Source: G942493375 sp942493375 (GTDB lineage Bacteria > Armatimonadota > UBA5829). Taken from it: 64,000 bases of DNA. Made by a program: the position numbers and the translations under genes. Below the pieces are notes generated by a model. It made no database searches. It was not told the DNA's origin and saw nothing but the letters and a program-made list of their open reading frames with translations. Position 1 is the stretch's first letter. Each line of letters begins with the position of its first letter. The DNA lies in contig OW818698.1 in NCBI GenBank assembly GCA_942493375.1, forward strand, positions 7,564,001 through 7,628,000, in the 5' to 3' direction. This document shows, piece by piece, positions 35,738 to 44,072 of the stretch.

Positions 35738-36715
35738 TTATTTGCGCCAGAATGGTTGGCTCCATGCAAACTTACCTGAACTGGAAACTACCTTGACTCG
35801 AACATAAGTCTCGGATTTTCCACCTTTCATTCTATAGGTTGCTGATGCTCCTTTGCACTCATCTAGCAGCTTGCCTTCATAGCCGATGAACTTGATAGTG
35901 TATTTCTGTCCTGCAGATTGTTTCACTTTCACAGTTATATTTTTGCCGGTATTTGAACACTGAGCAAACTCGACACCTGTCGAAGCATAAAACCTGCCAG
36001 CGCGAATTGAATCCAGTATGTCCTGCCTTGCCAGCTTTTTCACCCGCACAAATATAAATCCGCCTCCGGGTGGGTGATCAGATGAAGCTTTGTAGTGATG
36101 AGTATCATCGGATGCCACGCAAAAAAGTTTTCTACCGGCAGAAAGTCCCTCATCGTAGCATTGTTCAAAGGCTGACGTTGCAAGCATTCCAAACTGGCTG
36201 TTGATTGTCCCGTGGTTGTAGATTTCCACCAGAGCTGGTCCAGTGACATTAGTAATAGCTGTAGTGTCCAGTACATGGAAAGATGGATGATTCACCTGAA
36301 AAATGGCTCCTGCTTTTTGTGTATTTTTTTGAAGAGATGCAAGAGATTTCGAAATATCCTTATATTCCTGTGGGGGAGTCGTTATTCCCATTCCTATAGA
36401 ATTGCAGTGAACTGCAAATTTACCAAGATTAACCATCAAATGCATTTCTGTGCCTGGAATAGCCACAAAACTAGAGTCAGAAGTAGACATAAAGAAATCG
36501 TCCGGGGCAACTGCATAATGGTCAGTGAGGACAAGGAACTGGTATCCGTGATTCTTATACCACTTAACGGCATCCCCCGGGCTTACATCACCATCGCTTA
36601 GCGTTGTATGCATATGAGTATTGCCCTTGACCCAGATATCACCATTTACAATGTCCTCGGATGTACAAATCAATGCAATACAGATGATTAGTACATTGAA
36701 AACAAATTTAAGCAT
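35738..36715 (-). CDS. Exported PHP-domain phosphoesterase-like protein
   Basis: 325 residues from the ATG at 36715 (GGAAGGTG five bases upstream); the open frame 46 codons further right has no ribosome site. Residues 1-22 form a signal peptide (LKFVFNVLIICIALICTS). PHP motif I NTHMHTTLSDG (two metal histidines and an Asp), motif II VLTDHYAVAP (Asp-His) and a later CVASDDTHHYKASSDHP motif fit the CehA/McbA-type PHP family. The C-terminal ~70 residues form a beta domain. PHP proteins hydrolyse phosphoesters or similar bonds with two or three metals. Function outside the cell is unknown. Confidence 0.82.
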   Translation of the reverse strand: MLKFVFNVLIICIALICTSEDIVNGDIWVKGNTHMHTTLSDGDVSPGDAVKWYKNHGYQFLVLTDHYAVAPDDFFMSTSDSSFVAIPGTEMHLMVNLGKFAVHCNSIGMGITTPPQEYKDISKSLASLQKNTQKAGAIFQVNHPSFHVLDTTAITNVTGPALVEIYNHGTINSQFGMLATSAFEQCYDEGLSAGRKLFCVASDDTHHYKASSDHPPGGGFIFVRVKKLARQDILDSIRAGRFYASTGVEFAQCSNTGKNITVKVKQSAGQKYTIKFIGYEGKLLDECKGASATYRMKGGKSETYVRVKVVSSSGKFAWSQPFWRK

Positions 36716-36845
36716 CAAACACCTTCCATACCGCAGAGATTTCCTCGGTATTGTCATCCTAATATCAGGAGACCTAATTGTCAAATAGCACTTTTTTGCT
36801 GATCGGCAGTAAAGAAAATGTATCGATTGCGGATTTGACAACATA

Positions 36846-36874
36846 TTGCACACAAAGCCTTGCTGTGATATACT
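36846..36874 (+). promoter_or_regulatory. Promoter of dnaN
   Basis: TTGCAC (36846-36851), 17-bp spacer, TATACT (36869-36874) with TG one base before the -10, 59 bp upstream of the TTG start. A TTGACA further up (36835) is too far away to pair with this -10. Confidence 0.6.
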
Positions 36875-36932
36875 AGCGCGGTAGTATTATGACTGCGCCT
36901 TATTCGAGGGCGTGATTGATGGAGGAACTCAG

Positions 36933-38030
36933 TTGAAGGTTATCTGTTCGCGAAAAGACCTCTATGAAGGTGTGCAGGCGGCTGCGCGTGCTGTTAGTTC
37001 GAGGACTTCATTGCCCATACTGGAGCACCTCCTCATAAAGACAGACGAAGACAAAGTTAAAATTGCAGCAACAGATTTTGAGATCGGTATTGAATGCATT
37101 GTTGAAGCCGAAGTAGAGGACGCCGGAGCGCTCACGGCTAAAGCAAAAGTGTTGAGTGAGATACTGGCTTCTCTACCGGATGCAGACATCGTATTGTCTT
37201 CTGATGAAAATAATGCAGTTACACTGCAGTGCGGCAGTTCTGAATATAATATGCCCGGACTCGCTCCTGATGAGTTCCCTGTTCTTCCTGAGCTTGAGGA
37301 AGAAGTGCGGACAATGCTTGACAGCGATATTCTTGCAGAGGGTATTAAGAGAACGGCATTTGCGATCAGCTCCGATGAAGCTAGAGCTGTCCTCACCGGT
37401 GTGTTGATAGATGGGTCCGAGAATGGCCTCAGGTTCGTCTCTACCGACACTCACAGGCTTTCCGTATACGATTGTTCAACCGCAGCAGTGGAGACTCCCT
37501 ACACAGCAATCGTACCAGGCAGAGCAATGAATGAACTGGCCAGGCTGCTCTCTGCAACTGACCAGGTAGAGCTGATGATCTGTGCAAATCAGGCAAAATT
37601 CGGATGCGGTAAAGTAACACTGCTCTGCAGACTCATAGAAGGACAGTACCCCAACTATCAGCGTGTACTTCCGGAATCAGCTCCCAATAAGCTTATTGTC
37701 CCAACCGCTCACCTGTTACAGAGTGTGAAGCGTATCGAGATCGTAGCCCGCGAAAACTCTCACAGGACCATCTTGAAGAGCGAGAACGGCAAACTTCTTA
37801 TCACTGCTGAGAGTGGTTCAGTTGGACGGGCAAGGGAAGAAGTTGAAGTCATCAGAGAAGGTATCGACATTAAAATGGCGTTCAATGCCCGGTACCTGGT
37901 TGAAGTGTTAAATGTTATCGATTCTGAAGCAGTGGTAATTGAGACGGCTGGAGAAGTAAGCCCAGCATTGATCACACCGCAGGGACAGGACAACTTCCGT
38001 CACGTCCTCATGCCAATGCAAATCGAGTAG
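36933..38030 (+). CDS. dnaN: DNA polymerase III sliding clamp (beta subunit)
   Basis: 365 residues, start TTG at 36933: GGAGG at 36921-36925 is seven bases upstream, and the protein then begins KVICSRKDL, as in other beta clamps; an upstream ATG at 36920 lies at the ribosome site and is out of place. Three DNA clamp domains are visible (VSSRTSLPILEHLLIKT, LTGVLIDGSENGLRFVSTDTHRL, LLCRLIEGQYPNYQRVLP) and the C-terminus ends VLMPMQI, close to the usual LMPMRL. The dimeric ring tethers DNA polymerase. Unlike in many genomes, dnaA and recF are not beside it, and no DnaA-box cluster was seen here. Confidence 0.96.
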   Translation: MKVICSRKDLYEGVQAAARAVSSRTSLPILEHLLIKTDEDKVKIAATDFEIGIECIVEAEVEDAGALTAKAKVLSEILASLPDADIVLSSDENNAVTLQCGSSEYNMPGLAPDEFPVLPELEEEVRTMLDSDILAEGIKRTAFAISSDEARAVLTGVLIDGSENGLRFVSTDTHRLSVYDCSTAAVETPYTAIVPGRAMNELARLLSATDQVELMICANQAKFGCGKVTLLCRLIEGQYPNYQRVLPESAPNKLIVPTAHLLQSVKRIEIVARENSHRTILKSENGKLLITAESGSVGRAREEVEVIREGIDIKMAFNARYLVEVLNVIDSEAVVIETAGEVSPALITPQGQDNFRHVLMPMQIE

Positions 38031-38038
38031 ATTGTATT

Positions 38039-38098
38039 TGTCATTCTGAACGCAGTGAAGAATCTAAAAGCAGATTCTTCACTGCGTTCAGAATGACA
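38039..38098. repeat. Family A palindromic repeat, copy 4 (compact)
   Basis: TGTCATTCTGAACGCAGTGAAG... mirrored directly by ...CTTCACTGCGTTCAGAATGACA with a tiny AAAAG centre: the shortest, most nearly perfect hairpin of the family. A partial extra copy (GCTCAGAATGACA) follows at about 38106-38118. It sits between convergent dnaN and folP and can act as a terminator. Confidence 0.9.
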
Positions 38099-38134
38099 AA
38101 ACAATGCTCAGAATGACAAGGTTTTCAATGGCAC

Positions 38135-39319
38135 CTATTTATTCCTCGCTATTGCATCACTCATTTTCGCCACCCTGGCCATTTGTTGCACATCGTGAAC
38201 TCTTACAATATCTGCGCCATTAGCTATTGCTATTGCAACTGTAGCGGCGGTCCCCTCGAGCCTGTTATTAACAGATACATCACCCAGTATTTTGCCGATT
38301 GTAGACTTTCGTGAAGTTCCAATGAGCAACGGGCAACCCAGGTTTTTCAATTCTGCCAACCGTCTCAGTATCTCAAGATTTTGCTCAGGGGTTTTACCGA
38401 AACCAAATCCAGGATCGACTATCATTGAGTCCCTGTTGCAACCGGCTTCAATAAAACAATCAATTCTTTCGTTCAGGAACATGTATATATCTTCCATAAT
38501 ATTCGCATAGTCGGTCATTGCCTGCATCGTCTGAGGAGTTCCGCGCATATGCATCAGAATAACAGGACAACCTGATCTTGATGCAACATCCGGCATTTCC
38601 GCATCAAGAGTCCCACTGCTGACATCGTTTATCATATTGGCGCCAGCATCACAGGCAGCTTCAGCTACAATGGCTTTATGTGTATCAATTGATATACAGG
38701 CCTCTGTAGTTTTTCTCAGGGCCTTAATCACTGGAACAACTCGTTGTATTTCCTCTTGCGCGTCTACAGGAATAGCTCCGGGCCTGGTTGATTCACCGCC
38801 AATGTCAATAATATCTGCACCATCTTCCAGCATTTGCAGAGCGTGTTCAACTGCATTATCCAGGCTGTTATACTCACCACCATCTGAAAACGAGTCAGGA
38901 GTAGCATTGAGGATTCCCATTATCAGCGTCCGTTTACCAAGTCCTTTTGGCATTTTGGAATTTGTGTAAATCAAAGGTTGCTGATTTTTCAAAGCCGAAC
39001 GAATAAGTCGAGTAACTTCAGGATCAGGCAGGTACTCAGCTAGATTGTGCAGCAAATTGTATGAGGCACTGATCAGGATTCTTGAATCCTCACCGACAAG
39101 CGAGACAATCCCTGGATGACGCGTGATTATATCCTTAATATCGTTATTAACGCCTGTAATTGCCAATATAATTGCGGATGATGAGTTGATGAACACACTT
39201 ACTGTGTCTGGCGACACAGAACTGTGAAGCTCTCGCATCAGTTCATCAGGTCTACGTGTAACCAGCGTTCTAGCTATCGCATTATTCAAAACATCAACCT
39301 CATAAAATATCCTGGACAC
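38135..39319 (-). CDS. folP: Dihydropteroate synthase with N-terminal extension
   Basis: 394 residues, GTG start at 39319 without a strong ribosome site, overlapping the end of the phosphorylase gene by 20 bp. The FolP TIM barrel occupies about residues 125-394: IMGILNATPDSFSDGG, IDIGGESTRPGA, SIDTHKAIVAEAA, INDVSSG, DPGFGFGKTPEQNLE, GTSRKSTIG, VRVHDVQQM. It joins p-aminobenzoate to the pterin in folate synthesis. About 120 residues of alpha/beta sequence precede the barrel, longer than E. coli FolP but known in some bacterial lineages. Cotranscribed with the upstream phosphorylase. Confidence 0.93.
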   Translation of the reverse strand: MSRIFYEVDVLNNAIARTLVTRRPDELMRELHSSVSPDTVSVFINSSSAIILAITGVNNDIKDIITRHPGIVSLVGEDSRILISASYNLLHNLAEYLPDPEVTRLIRSALKNQQPLIYTNSKMPKGLGKRTLIMGILNATPDSFSDGGEYNSLDNAVEHALQMLEDGADIIDIGGESTRPGAIPVDAQEEIQRVVPVIKALRKTTEACISIDTHKAIVAEAACDAGANMINDVSSGTLDAEMPDVASRSGCPVILMHMRGTPQTMQAMTDYANIMEDIYMFLNERIDCFIEAGCNRDSMIVDPGFGFGKTPEQNLEILRRLAELKNLGCPLLIGTSRKSTIGKILGDVSVNNRLEGTAATVAIAIANGADIVRVHDVQQMARVAKMSDAIARNK

Positions 39320-40076
39320 TGGTATGACAACTACAACTGGATGTATTACTCATATCGGGTATAACTGCTTGAATGATTTGCTCGATTGTTGGCAACACGT
39401 CTTGCGCGGCTCTAGTTACGTCACCATGTTCAAGTCCACGATCATCCAATCCAGTTCCAAGATTAGTAACTATGGCCAGGGCAGCATAGCATATACCAGC
39501 CTCTCGAGCCAATATGCATTCAGGTACGCTAGTCATTCCTACAACATCACCGCCCCATATTCTGAATGCTCTAACCTCTGCGGGAGTCTCATATCTTGGT
39601 CCCATTACCCCAACATAAGTTCCCGAATTAATCAGCTCAACACCCAGTTTCCTGCAGTTGCTCTCGATAATAAGACGCATATTAGGACAATAAGGTGTGC
39701 TGAGGTCAGTATGGACAACAGGAGATCCTGGGTCCGCGAAGAATGAGTCTATGTGTCCTCCAGCCGCACTTATGAAATCACTAACCAAAACAATGGACCG
39801 GGGAGGTAAATCAACTCTCAATGAACCGACTGAACAGGTGGCTATAATATGATTTACACCCAATTTCTTTAGTGCGGCGATATTTGCTTTATGGTTAATC
39901 AGATGTGGTGCGATGCTGTGATCACCGCTGTGGCGGGGTAAGAAACATACAGGAGTTCCATTGATTTTTGTTTCATAGAGAGTAGCATGTCCATGTTTTG
40001 TTAAAACAACACGCTGATTACCATTCACCCAGGATCCCATTTTTTCGATCCCGGTACCAGCGATAATCGCTATCAT
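39300..40076 (-). CDS. mtnP: Nucleoside phosphorylase, MTA phosphorylase family
   Basis: 258 residues from the ATG at 40076 with GGAGGG six bases upstream; the longer frame starts outside the family pattern. Hallmarks: IIAGTGIEKMG, PRHSGDHSIAPHLINHKANI, ATCSVGSLRVDLPP and GMTSVPECILAREAGICYA, with the LGTGLD motif in place of NMGAGLD. These place it in the MTAP/PNP family 2, cleaving methylthioadenosine (or methylthioinosine) with phosphate in methionine salvage. Distinguishing adenosine from inosine substrates would need detailed comparison. Precedes folP in transcription. Confidence 0.85.
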   Translation of the reverse strand: MIAIIAGTGIEKMGSWVNGNQRVVLTKHGHATLYETKINGTPVCFLPRHSGDHSIAPHLINHKANIAALKKLGVNHIIATCSVGSLRVDLPPRSIVLVSDFISAAGGHIDSFFADPGSPVVHTDLSTPYCPNMRLIIESNCRKLGVELINSGTYVGVMGPRYETPAEVRAFRIWGGDVVGMTSVPECILAREAGICYAALAIVTNLGTGLDDRGLEHGDVTRAAQDVLPTIEQIIQAVIPDMSNTSSCSCHTSVQDIL

Positions 40077-40305
40077 TATTGGCCCTCCACGTAAAAGAAG
40101 ATACTTATCTCCCAAGTATGGAATATCCTTTGTGATATTATTAGTCATAATATGGGTAAGTGATAAGTTATATGTATGAATATCCGATTTCGACGGTAAT
40201 TGAAGGTATTTCGCCTGACAATGTATAATATCACATTGTGTATCCACAGGCATTAATCTAGGCTAAGAGCCTATTACATTTTTAGTAAGGAGCATATGTA
40301 GCAAT

Positions 40306-40653
40306 ATGGAGATGGATCTACAGATTGAAATTAGGCGGAATGGTGAGTATGCGATTCTTGATCTCGTAGGTGAAGTGGATGCTTATACAGCCGGCAGGTT
40401 CCGAGAAATAATGCTGAGTGTTATTGAAGAAGGCCACAAGGATGTCATTGTCAGTATGCAGAAAGTTGAGTATATTGACAGCTCGGGATTAGGTGCTTTA
40501 GTTGGCGGTTTAAAGAGAGTAAGCGAGAAAAACGGCAAGATAGTAATTGTCTGCAATAACCAGCAGGTCAAAAAAGTATTCGAAATAACCGGACTGGAGA
40601 AAGTATTTCAGATATTCGCTGAAGAACATGATGCAATAACTGCCGTATCCTGA
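40306..40653 (+). CDS. STAS-domain anti-sigma factor antagonist
   Basis: 115 residues. The single STAS fold has the phosphorylation motif KVEYIDSSGLGALVGGLK with S60 as the likely phospho-serine, as in SpoIIAA/RsbV. In its dephosphorylated form this type of protein binds an anti-sigma factor kinase and frees a sigma factor. No kinase or sigma gene is adjacent; a SpoIIE-type phosphatase exists in the window at 55077-56225, but any link is speculative. The ribosome site AAGGAG is somewhat distant (13 bases). Confidence 0.9.
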   Translation: MEMDLQIEIRRNGEYAILDLVGEVDAYTAGRFREIMLSVIEEGHKDVIVSMQKVEYIDSSGLGALVGGLKRVSEKNGKIVIVCNNQQVKKVFEITGLEKVFQIFAEEHDAITAVS

Positions 40654-40716
40654 CTACTGTGCTTGTAGTCTAATAATAATAATTACTACTGCCAGGAATG
40701 GAGATATTCGTACCAA

Positions 40717-42018
40717 ATGCCCAAGGATAAATCCGACGTAACATTTAAAGTTGATCTGTCACTACCCGAAGAGTTTGCTCTGAAGGATGAGGTGAGATGG
40801 CTCAAGAGTGAAGATCAATCACTTTTCGAGAATCTGCAGGAGTCAATGAACAAAATCACTCCTGCTTACATTGCTACTTATCCTCCCACCGAATGTGGGA
40901 TTGCAACTTTCACGCGTGATGTAGTAACCTCAGTTGCTAAATACACTCCTTTCTCCAAACCATATGTGATCGCGGTCAAACGCGAGCAGGAAATTGAAAC
41001 ATACGACCGTTCAGTAAGAATTCAGCTCGTAAAAGAGCAAAAACAATCCTACCTGGACGTTGCGAAGGCATTGAATCAATCTCCTGTTGATGTTCTAAGT
41101 GTACAACACGAATTTGGGATATACGGAGGTCCGGATGGTGAATATCTCCTTGACCTACTGGAAGCTCTGGATATACCCTCAGTAGCGACGCTGCACACCG
41201 TCCTGGAGCAACCCAGTCCAAACCAAAAACGCATTATTCAAAGAATGGGCGAACTGTGCGACGCGATGGTTGTTATGGTCAAAACTGGAAGACGTATACT
41301 TATCGACGTATATGGACTTGATCCCAAGAAAGTCACCGTCATTCCCCATGGTGTTCCTAATGTGCATAAAGTATCTGCAGGCCCGGTAAAGAAATCGCTA
41401 GGCTTTGCAGATTCTAACGTTCTGTCTACATTCGGACTGATAAGTCGTGGGAAGGGCATCGAATACGCCATACAGGCTATGCCTGCTATCCTGGAAAGAC
41501 ATCCTAACACCGTATATCTCGTGCTGGGGGAAACACATCCTGGTGTCAGAAACCACGAAGGTGAATCTTACCGTAATATGCTGATAGAGACTGTTCATAA
41601 TCTAGGTATAGAGAACAATGTCAGGTTCAATAACAGATTCCTCACAATAAACCAACTTGTCCGCTATTTGTGCGCTACTGATGTGTATATAACTCCATAT
41701 CTGAGCAAAGATCAGATCACAAGTGGCACTTTAGCTTATGCGCTGGGATGTGGCAAATCGATAGTTAGTACACCATACCTGTATGCAGAAGAGGTTCTTG
41801 GAGGGGGCAGGGGACTACTTGTAGATTTCAGGAATCCTGCCGAAATAGCACAGCAAGTGTGCAGAGTCCTTGAAGATAAGACCCTGAAAGATGGAATGGA
41901 GAAATCCGCATACCAGTATGGAAGAAGAGCCGCATGGTTCAATGTTGCTGTTGATTACCTGGATGTTTTCTACAGAGTAGTAAAACGAAGGTTGACGGAA
42001 TCCCTCGCAAAGGGATAG
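40717..42018 (+). CDS. GT4-type glycosyltransferase
   Basis: 433 residues. GT-B fold: an N-terminal Rossmann half with YPPTECGIATFTRDVV and VQHEFGIYGGPDGEYLLDLL, and a C-terminal half with VIPHGVPNV, FGLISRGKGIEYAI and the donor-binding region TPYLSKDQITSGTLAYALGCGKSIVST, where the usual EPFGLV...E is replaced. No membrane segment. It adds a sugar from a nucleotide-sugar donor to a glycan, lipid or small acceptor. The next gene, an alpha/alpha-barrel protein, starts within 20 bp, so they form one pathway. Confidence 0.85.
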   Translation: MPKDKSDVTFKVDLSLPEEFALKDEVRWLKSEDQSLFENLQESMNKITPAYIATYPPTECGIATFTRDVVTSVAKYTPFSKPYVIAVKREQEIETYDRSVRIQLVKEQKQSYLDVAKALNQSPVDVLSVQHEFGIYGGPDGEYLLDLLEALDIPSVATLHTVLEQPSPNQKRIIQRMGELCDAMVVMVKTGRRILIDVYGLDPKKVTVIPHGVPNVHKVSAGPVKKSLGFADSNVLSTFGLISRGKGIEYAIQAMPAILERHPNTVYLVLGETHPGVRNHEGESYRNMLIETVHNLGIENNVRFNNRFLTINQLVRYLCATDVYITPYLSKDQITSGTLAYALGCGKSIVSTPYLYAEEVLGGGRGLLVDFRNPAEIAQQVCRVLEDKTLKDGMEKSAYQYGRRAAWFNVAVDYLDVFYRVVKRRLTESLAKG

Positions 42019-42037
42019 GCATTTTTGGAGGATCATC

Positions 42038-43084
42038 ATTATATACCCACCTGTAGTATTTGAGCACTTGGAGACCCTGACGGACTCTACTGGTGTCATT
42101 CAGCACGCCATATTCTCCATACCTAACAGGAGAACTGGATATACGACTGATGACAATGCCAGAGCATTAATAGCGGCTGTCAACGAGTTTGAGAGAACTG
42201 GTTCCAGGCATGTATTGCGTCTGGTAAGCACTTATCTCAGCTTTCTCCATTATGCACAGTCGCCTTCCGGACATTTTCATAACTTTATGTCCTATGACCA
42301 GGTTTGGCTCGATGATCAAGGTAGTGAAGACTGTCTTGGCAGGGTTATGTGGGGATGTGGATCAGCTATAGCGGCAAAAATTCATCCAAATATAAAACAA
42401 GTAGCCAAACAAATATTTGATCGTGCGATCAGGTGGATCCCGATCACTGGAAGCTTGCGTGCCAGGGGGTATATGACTCTTGGTTGCTGTAATTATCTAA
42501 AAGGTGAACCTGAAAATCAGACAGTACGTGGACTCGTTAAGCGTATATCAGACACTATGTGTGATGATTTTGAACGCAATGCTACTTCTGATTGGGCCTG
42601 GTTTGAGAACTTCCTCACATATTCAAATGGTATTATGCCTGCGGCTCTGTTTATAGCATATAAACTTATAGGTGATGAACGATATCGCAGGGTAGGGGAG
42701 GAATCTCTCGCCTTTCTGACTAAGACATGTGTATTAGATGATATATTGCATCCGATTGGTTGCGATGGCTGGTATTTCAAAGGATTCGAGAGAGCAATGT
42801 ACGATCAACAGCCGGTTGATCCGATGGCCCATACTCTGTCCTATATATCGGCTCATGAAGCCACAGGAGATGAATCATATCTAAAACTGGCTAAGATTAG
42901 CTTTGACTGGTTCTTTGGCCACAATTCAGTTGGAGAAGCCCTGCATGACCCGGTGACCGGCGGGTGTTATGACGCACTTGCACCGAATGGTGCCAATTTC
43001 AACCAGGGTTCAGAATCAACTGTGTGTTGTTTATTGACACAATTATTTGCTTTGCCCTATGTAGATAAGTTTGAGAATATGTAA
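42038..43084 (+). CDS. Alpha/alpha-toroid (six-hairpin) glycosyl protein, probable ATT start
   Basis: 348 residues. The only canonical upstream start in frame is a TTG at 42068, but the frame is open to 42035 with the conserved-looking YPPVVFEHLETLTDSTG and a perfect GGAGG (42027-42031) six bases before an ATT codon at 42038. I therefore take ATT, a rare start codon. The family motif HAIFSIPNRRTGYTTDDNARAL is at residues about 24-45. Tandem helical hairpins follow (SFLHYAQSPSGHFHNFMSYD, WGCGSAIA, SDWAWFENFLTYSNGIMPAAL). Such proteins pair with GT4 genes in mannoside- or oligosaccharide-synthesis clusters; precise activity is unknown. Confidence 0.75.
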   Translation: MIYPPVVFEHLETLTDSTGVIQHAIFSIPNRRTGYTTDDNARALIAAVNEFERTGSRHVLRLVSTYLSFLHYAQSPSGHFHNFMSYDQVWLDDQGSEDCLGRVMWGCGSAIAAKIHPNIKQVAKQIFDRAIRWIPITGSLRARGYMTLGCCNYLKGEPENQTVRGLVKRISDTMCDDFERNATSDWAWFENFLTYSNGIMPAALFIAYKLIGDERYRRVGEESLAFLTKTCVLDDILHPIGCDGWYFKGFERAMYDQQPVDPMAHTLSYISAHEATGDESYLKLAKISFDWFFGHNSVGEALHDPVTGGCYDALAPNGANFNQGSESTVCCLLTQLFALPYVDKFENM

Positions 43085-43126
43085 TTTCTGACGACGTTTG
43101 TGCTATTATTTATTCAGAATAGCAAC

Positions 43127-43160
43127 AGTCTGCATCATTCATGCATGAATAAAGCAGACT
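43127..43160. repeat. Probable deletion derivative of the family B palindrome
   Basis: AGTCTGCATCATTCATG / CATGAATAAAGCAGACT, with the ATTCA...TGAATAA ends of family B but no centre. It lies just before the promoter at 43166. Confidence 0.5.
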
Positions 43161-43165
43161 AGACG

Positions 43166-43194
43166 TTGACTAGGGCTTTTACCAGTGCTATACT
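43166..43194 (+). promoter_or_regulatory. Promoter of the response regulator gene
   Basis: TTGACT (43166-43171), 17-bp spacer, TATACT (43189-43194), 42 bp upstream of the GTG start. Confidence 0.65.
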
Positions 43195-43235
43195 GTATCG
43201 AGTAAACTCAACTCGCGACAACCGGAGGTATTAAG

Positions 43236-43655
43236 GTGCCAAAAAAGATACTGGCGTGTGACGACGAGAAGCATATAGTCCGCCTTGTTCAAGTAAACTT
43301 GGAAAGGGCCGGCTACGAAGTAGTAACCGCCAACGATGGTAAGGAAGCTCTACAGAAGGTCGAGGAAGAGAATCCCGATCTTGTTGTGCTGGACGTCATG
43401 ATGCCGTACATGGATGGTTTTGAAGTTCTGCAGAATATGCGGCGTAATCCAGCTTTCAGAGACATTCCAGTTATTATGTTAACTGCAAAAGCTCAGGATA
43501 CCGATGTATTCAAAGGCTGGCAGTCAGGTGTTGATGCCTATTTGACTAAACCATTCAACCCGATGGAGCTTCTGTCTTTTGTAAAGAGGATCTTCGATGC
43601 GTTGGATAACGACCGCGGGGACGGCGGTGGCAAGAGATACGAGATTCCTACCTGA
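43236..43655 (+). CDS. Single-domain response regulator
   Basis: 139 residues, GTG start, GGAGG eight bases upstream. CheY-like receiver only: acidic pocket D9-D10, phospho-acceptor D53 in VVLDVMMPYMDG, Thr in MLTAKAQ and Lys in TKPFNPMELL. A short Gly-rich tail (NDRGDGGGKRYEIPT) follows. With no output domain it must act by protein contact, for example on motility, a kinase or a cyclase. No kinase gene is adjacent. The next gene is a small membrane protein on the same transcript. Confidence 0.93.
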   Translation: MPKKILACDDEKHIVRLVQVNLERAGYEVVTANDGKEALQKVEEENPDLVVLDVMMPYMDGFEVLQNMRRNPAFRDIPVIMLTAKAQDTDVFKGWQSGVDAYLTKPFNPMELLSFVKRIFDALDNDRGDGGGKRYEIPT

Positions 43656-43706
43656 TATAGTGTCTATTGACCTCTTGCTGTCAGCGAGTATCTCGGAGGA
43701 TATTTA

Positions 43707-43916
43707 GTGTCAGACCAGAAATGTTGTATTACGGTTTTTGGTGTTATCATTGGTGTTGCTTTAGTGGGAGTCGCTGTCGGGTTGCTTTCCAAAAGGCGTG
43801 AGCATTCACAAACAGTTGAAGACGTAAATGACGTCATAGCCCATGCCAAACATACATTGAGCAGTCTTAATGAAGCAGTAGAATCCATAAAAGCATCGGC
43901 AGTACACAATCCGTAA
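43707..43916 (+). CDS. Small single-span membrane protein (YtxH-like)
   Basis: 69 residues, GTG start with GGAGG six bases upstream. One N-terminal membrane helix (CCITVFGVIIGVALVGVAVGLLSKRR) and a soluble tail predicted as a helix (TVEDVNDVIAHAKHTLSSLNEAVE), the layout of YtxH-like proteins. The role is unknown. It lies 51 bp downstream of the response regulator and ends before a strong terminator, so the two share a transcript. Confidence 0.75.
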   Translation: MSDQKCCITVFGVIIGVALVGVAVGLLSKRREHSQTVEDVNDVIAHAKHTLSSLNEAVESIKASAVHNP

Positions 43917-43943
43917 GGAATGTGAAAATGCTCTCCAGTAGTG

Positions 43944-43977
43944 CCCGGCGGTATTATACGCCGGGTTCTGCTTTTTA
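43944..43977 (+). terminator. Terminator after the response regulator/YtxH-like unit
   Basis: CCCGGCG / CGCCGGG stem with an 8-base loop, followed by TTCTGCTTTTT. Confidence 0.85.
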
Positions 43978-44072
43978 TCCGGATGTTACGCACCATAATA
44001 ATAGTTATGTTAACCAGCAAATAAAGGGCCGGCTCCTTTGCCTCCCTCACTGATACTTGAATGGCATTCATT

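Noticed and set aside
36835..36840. TTGACA upstream of dnaN as the -35 box
   Set aside because: 28 bp from the -10; TTGCAC at 36846 gives the correct 17-bp spacing.
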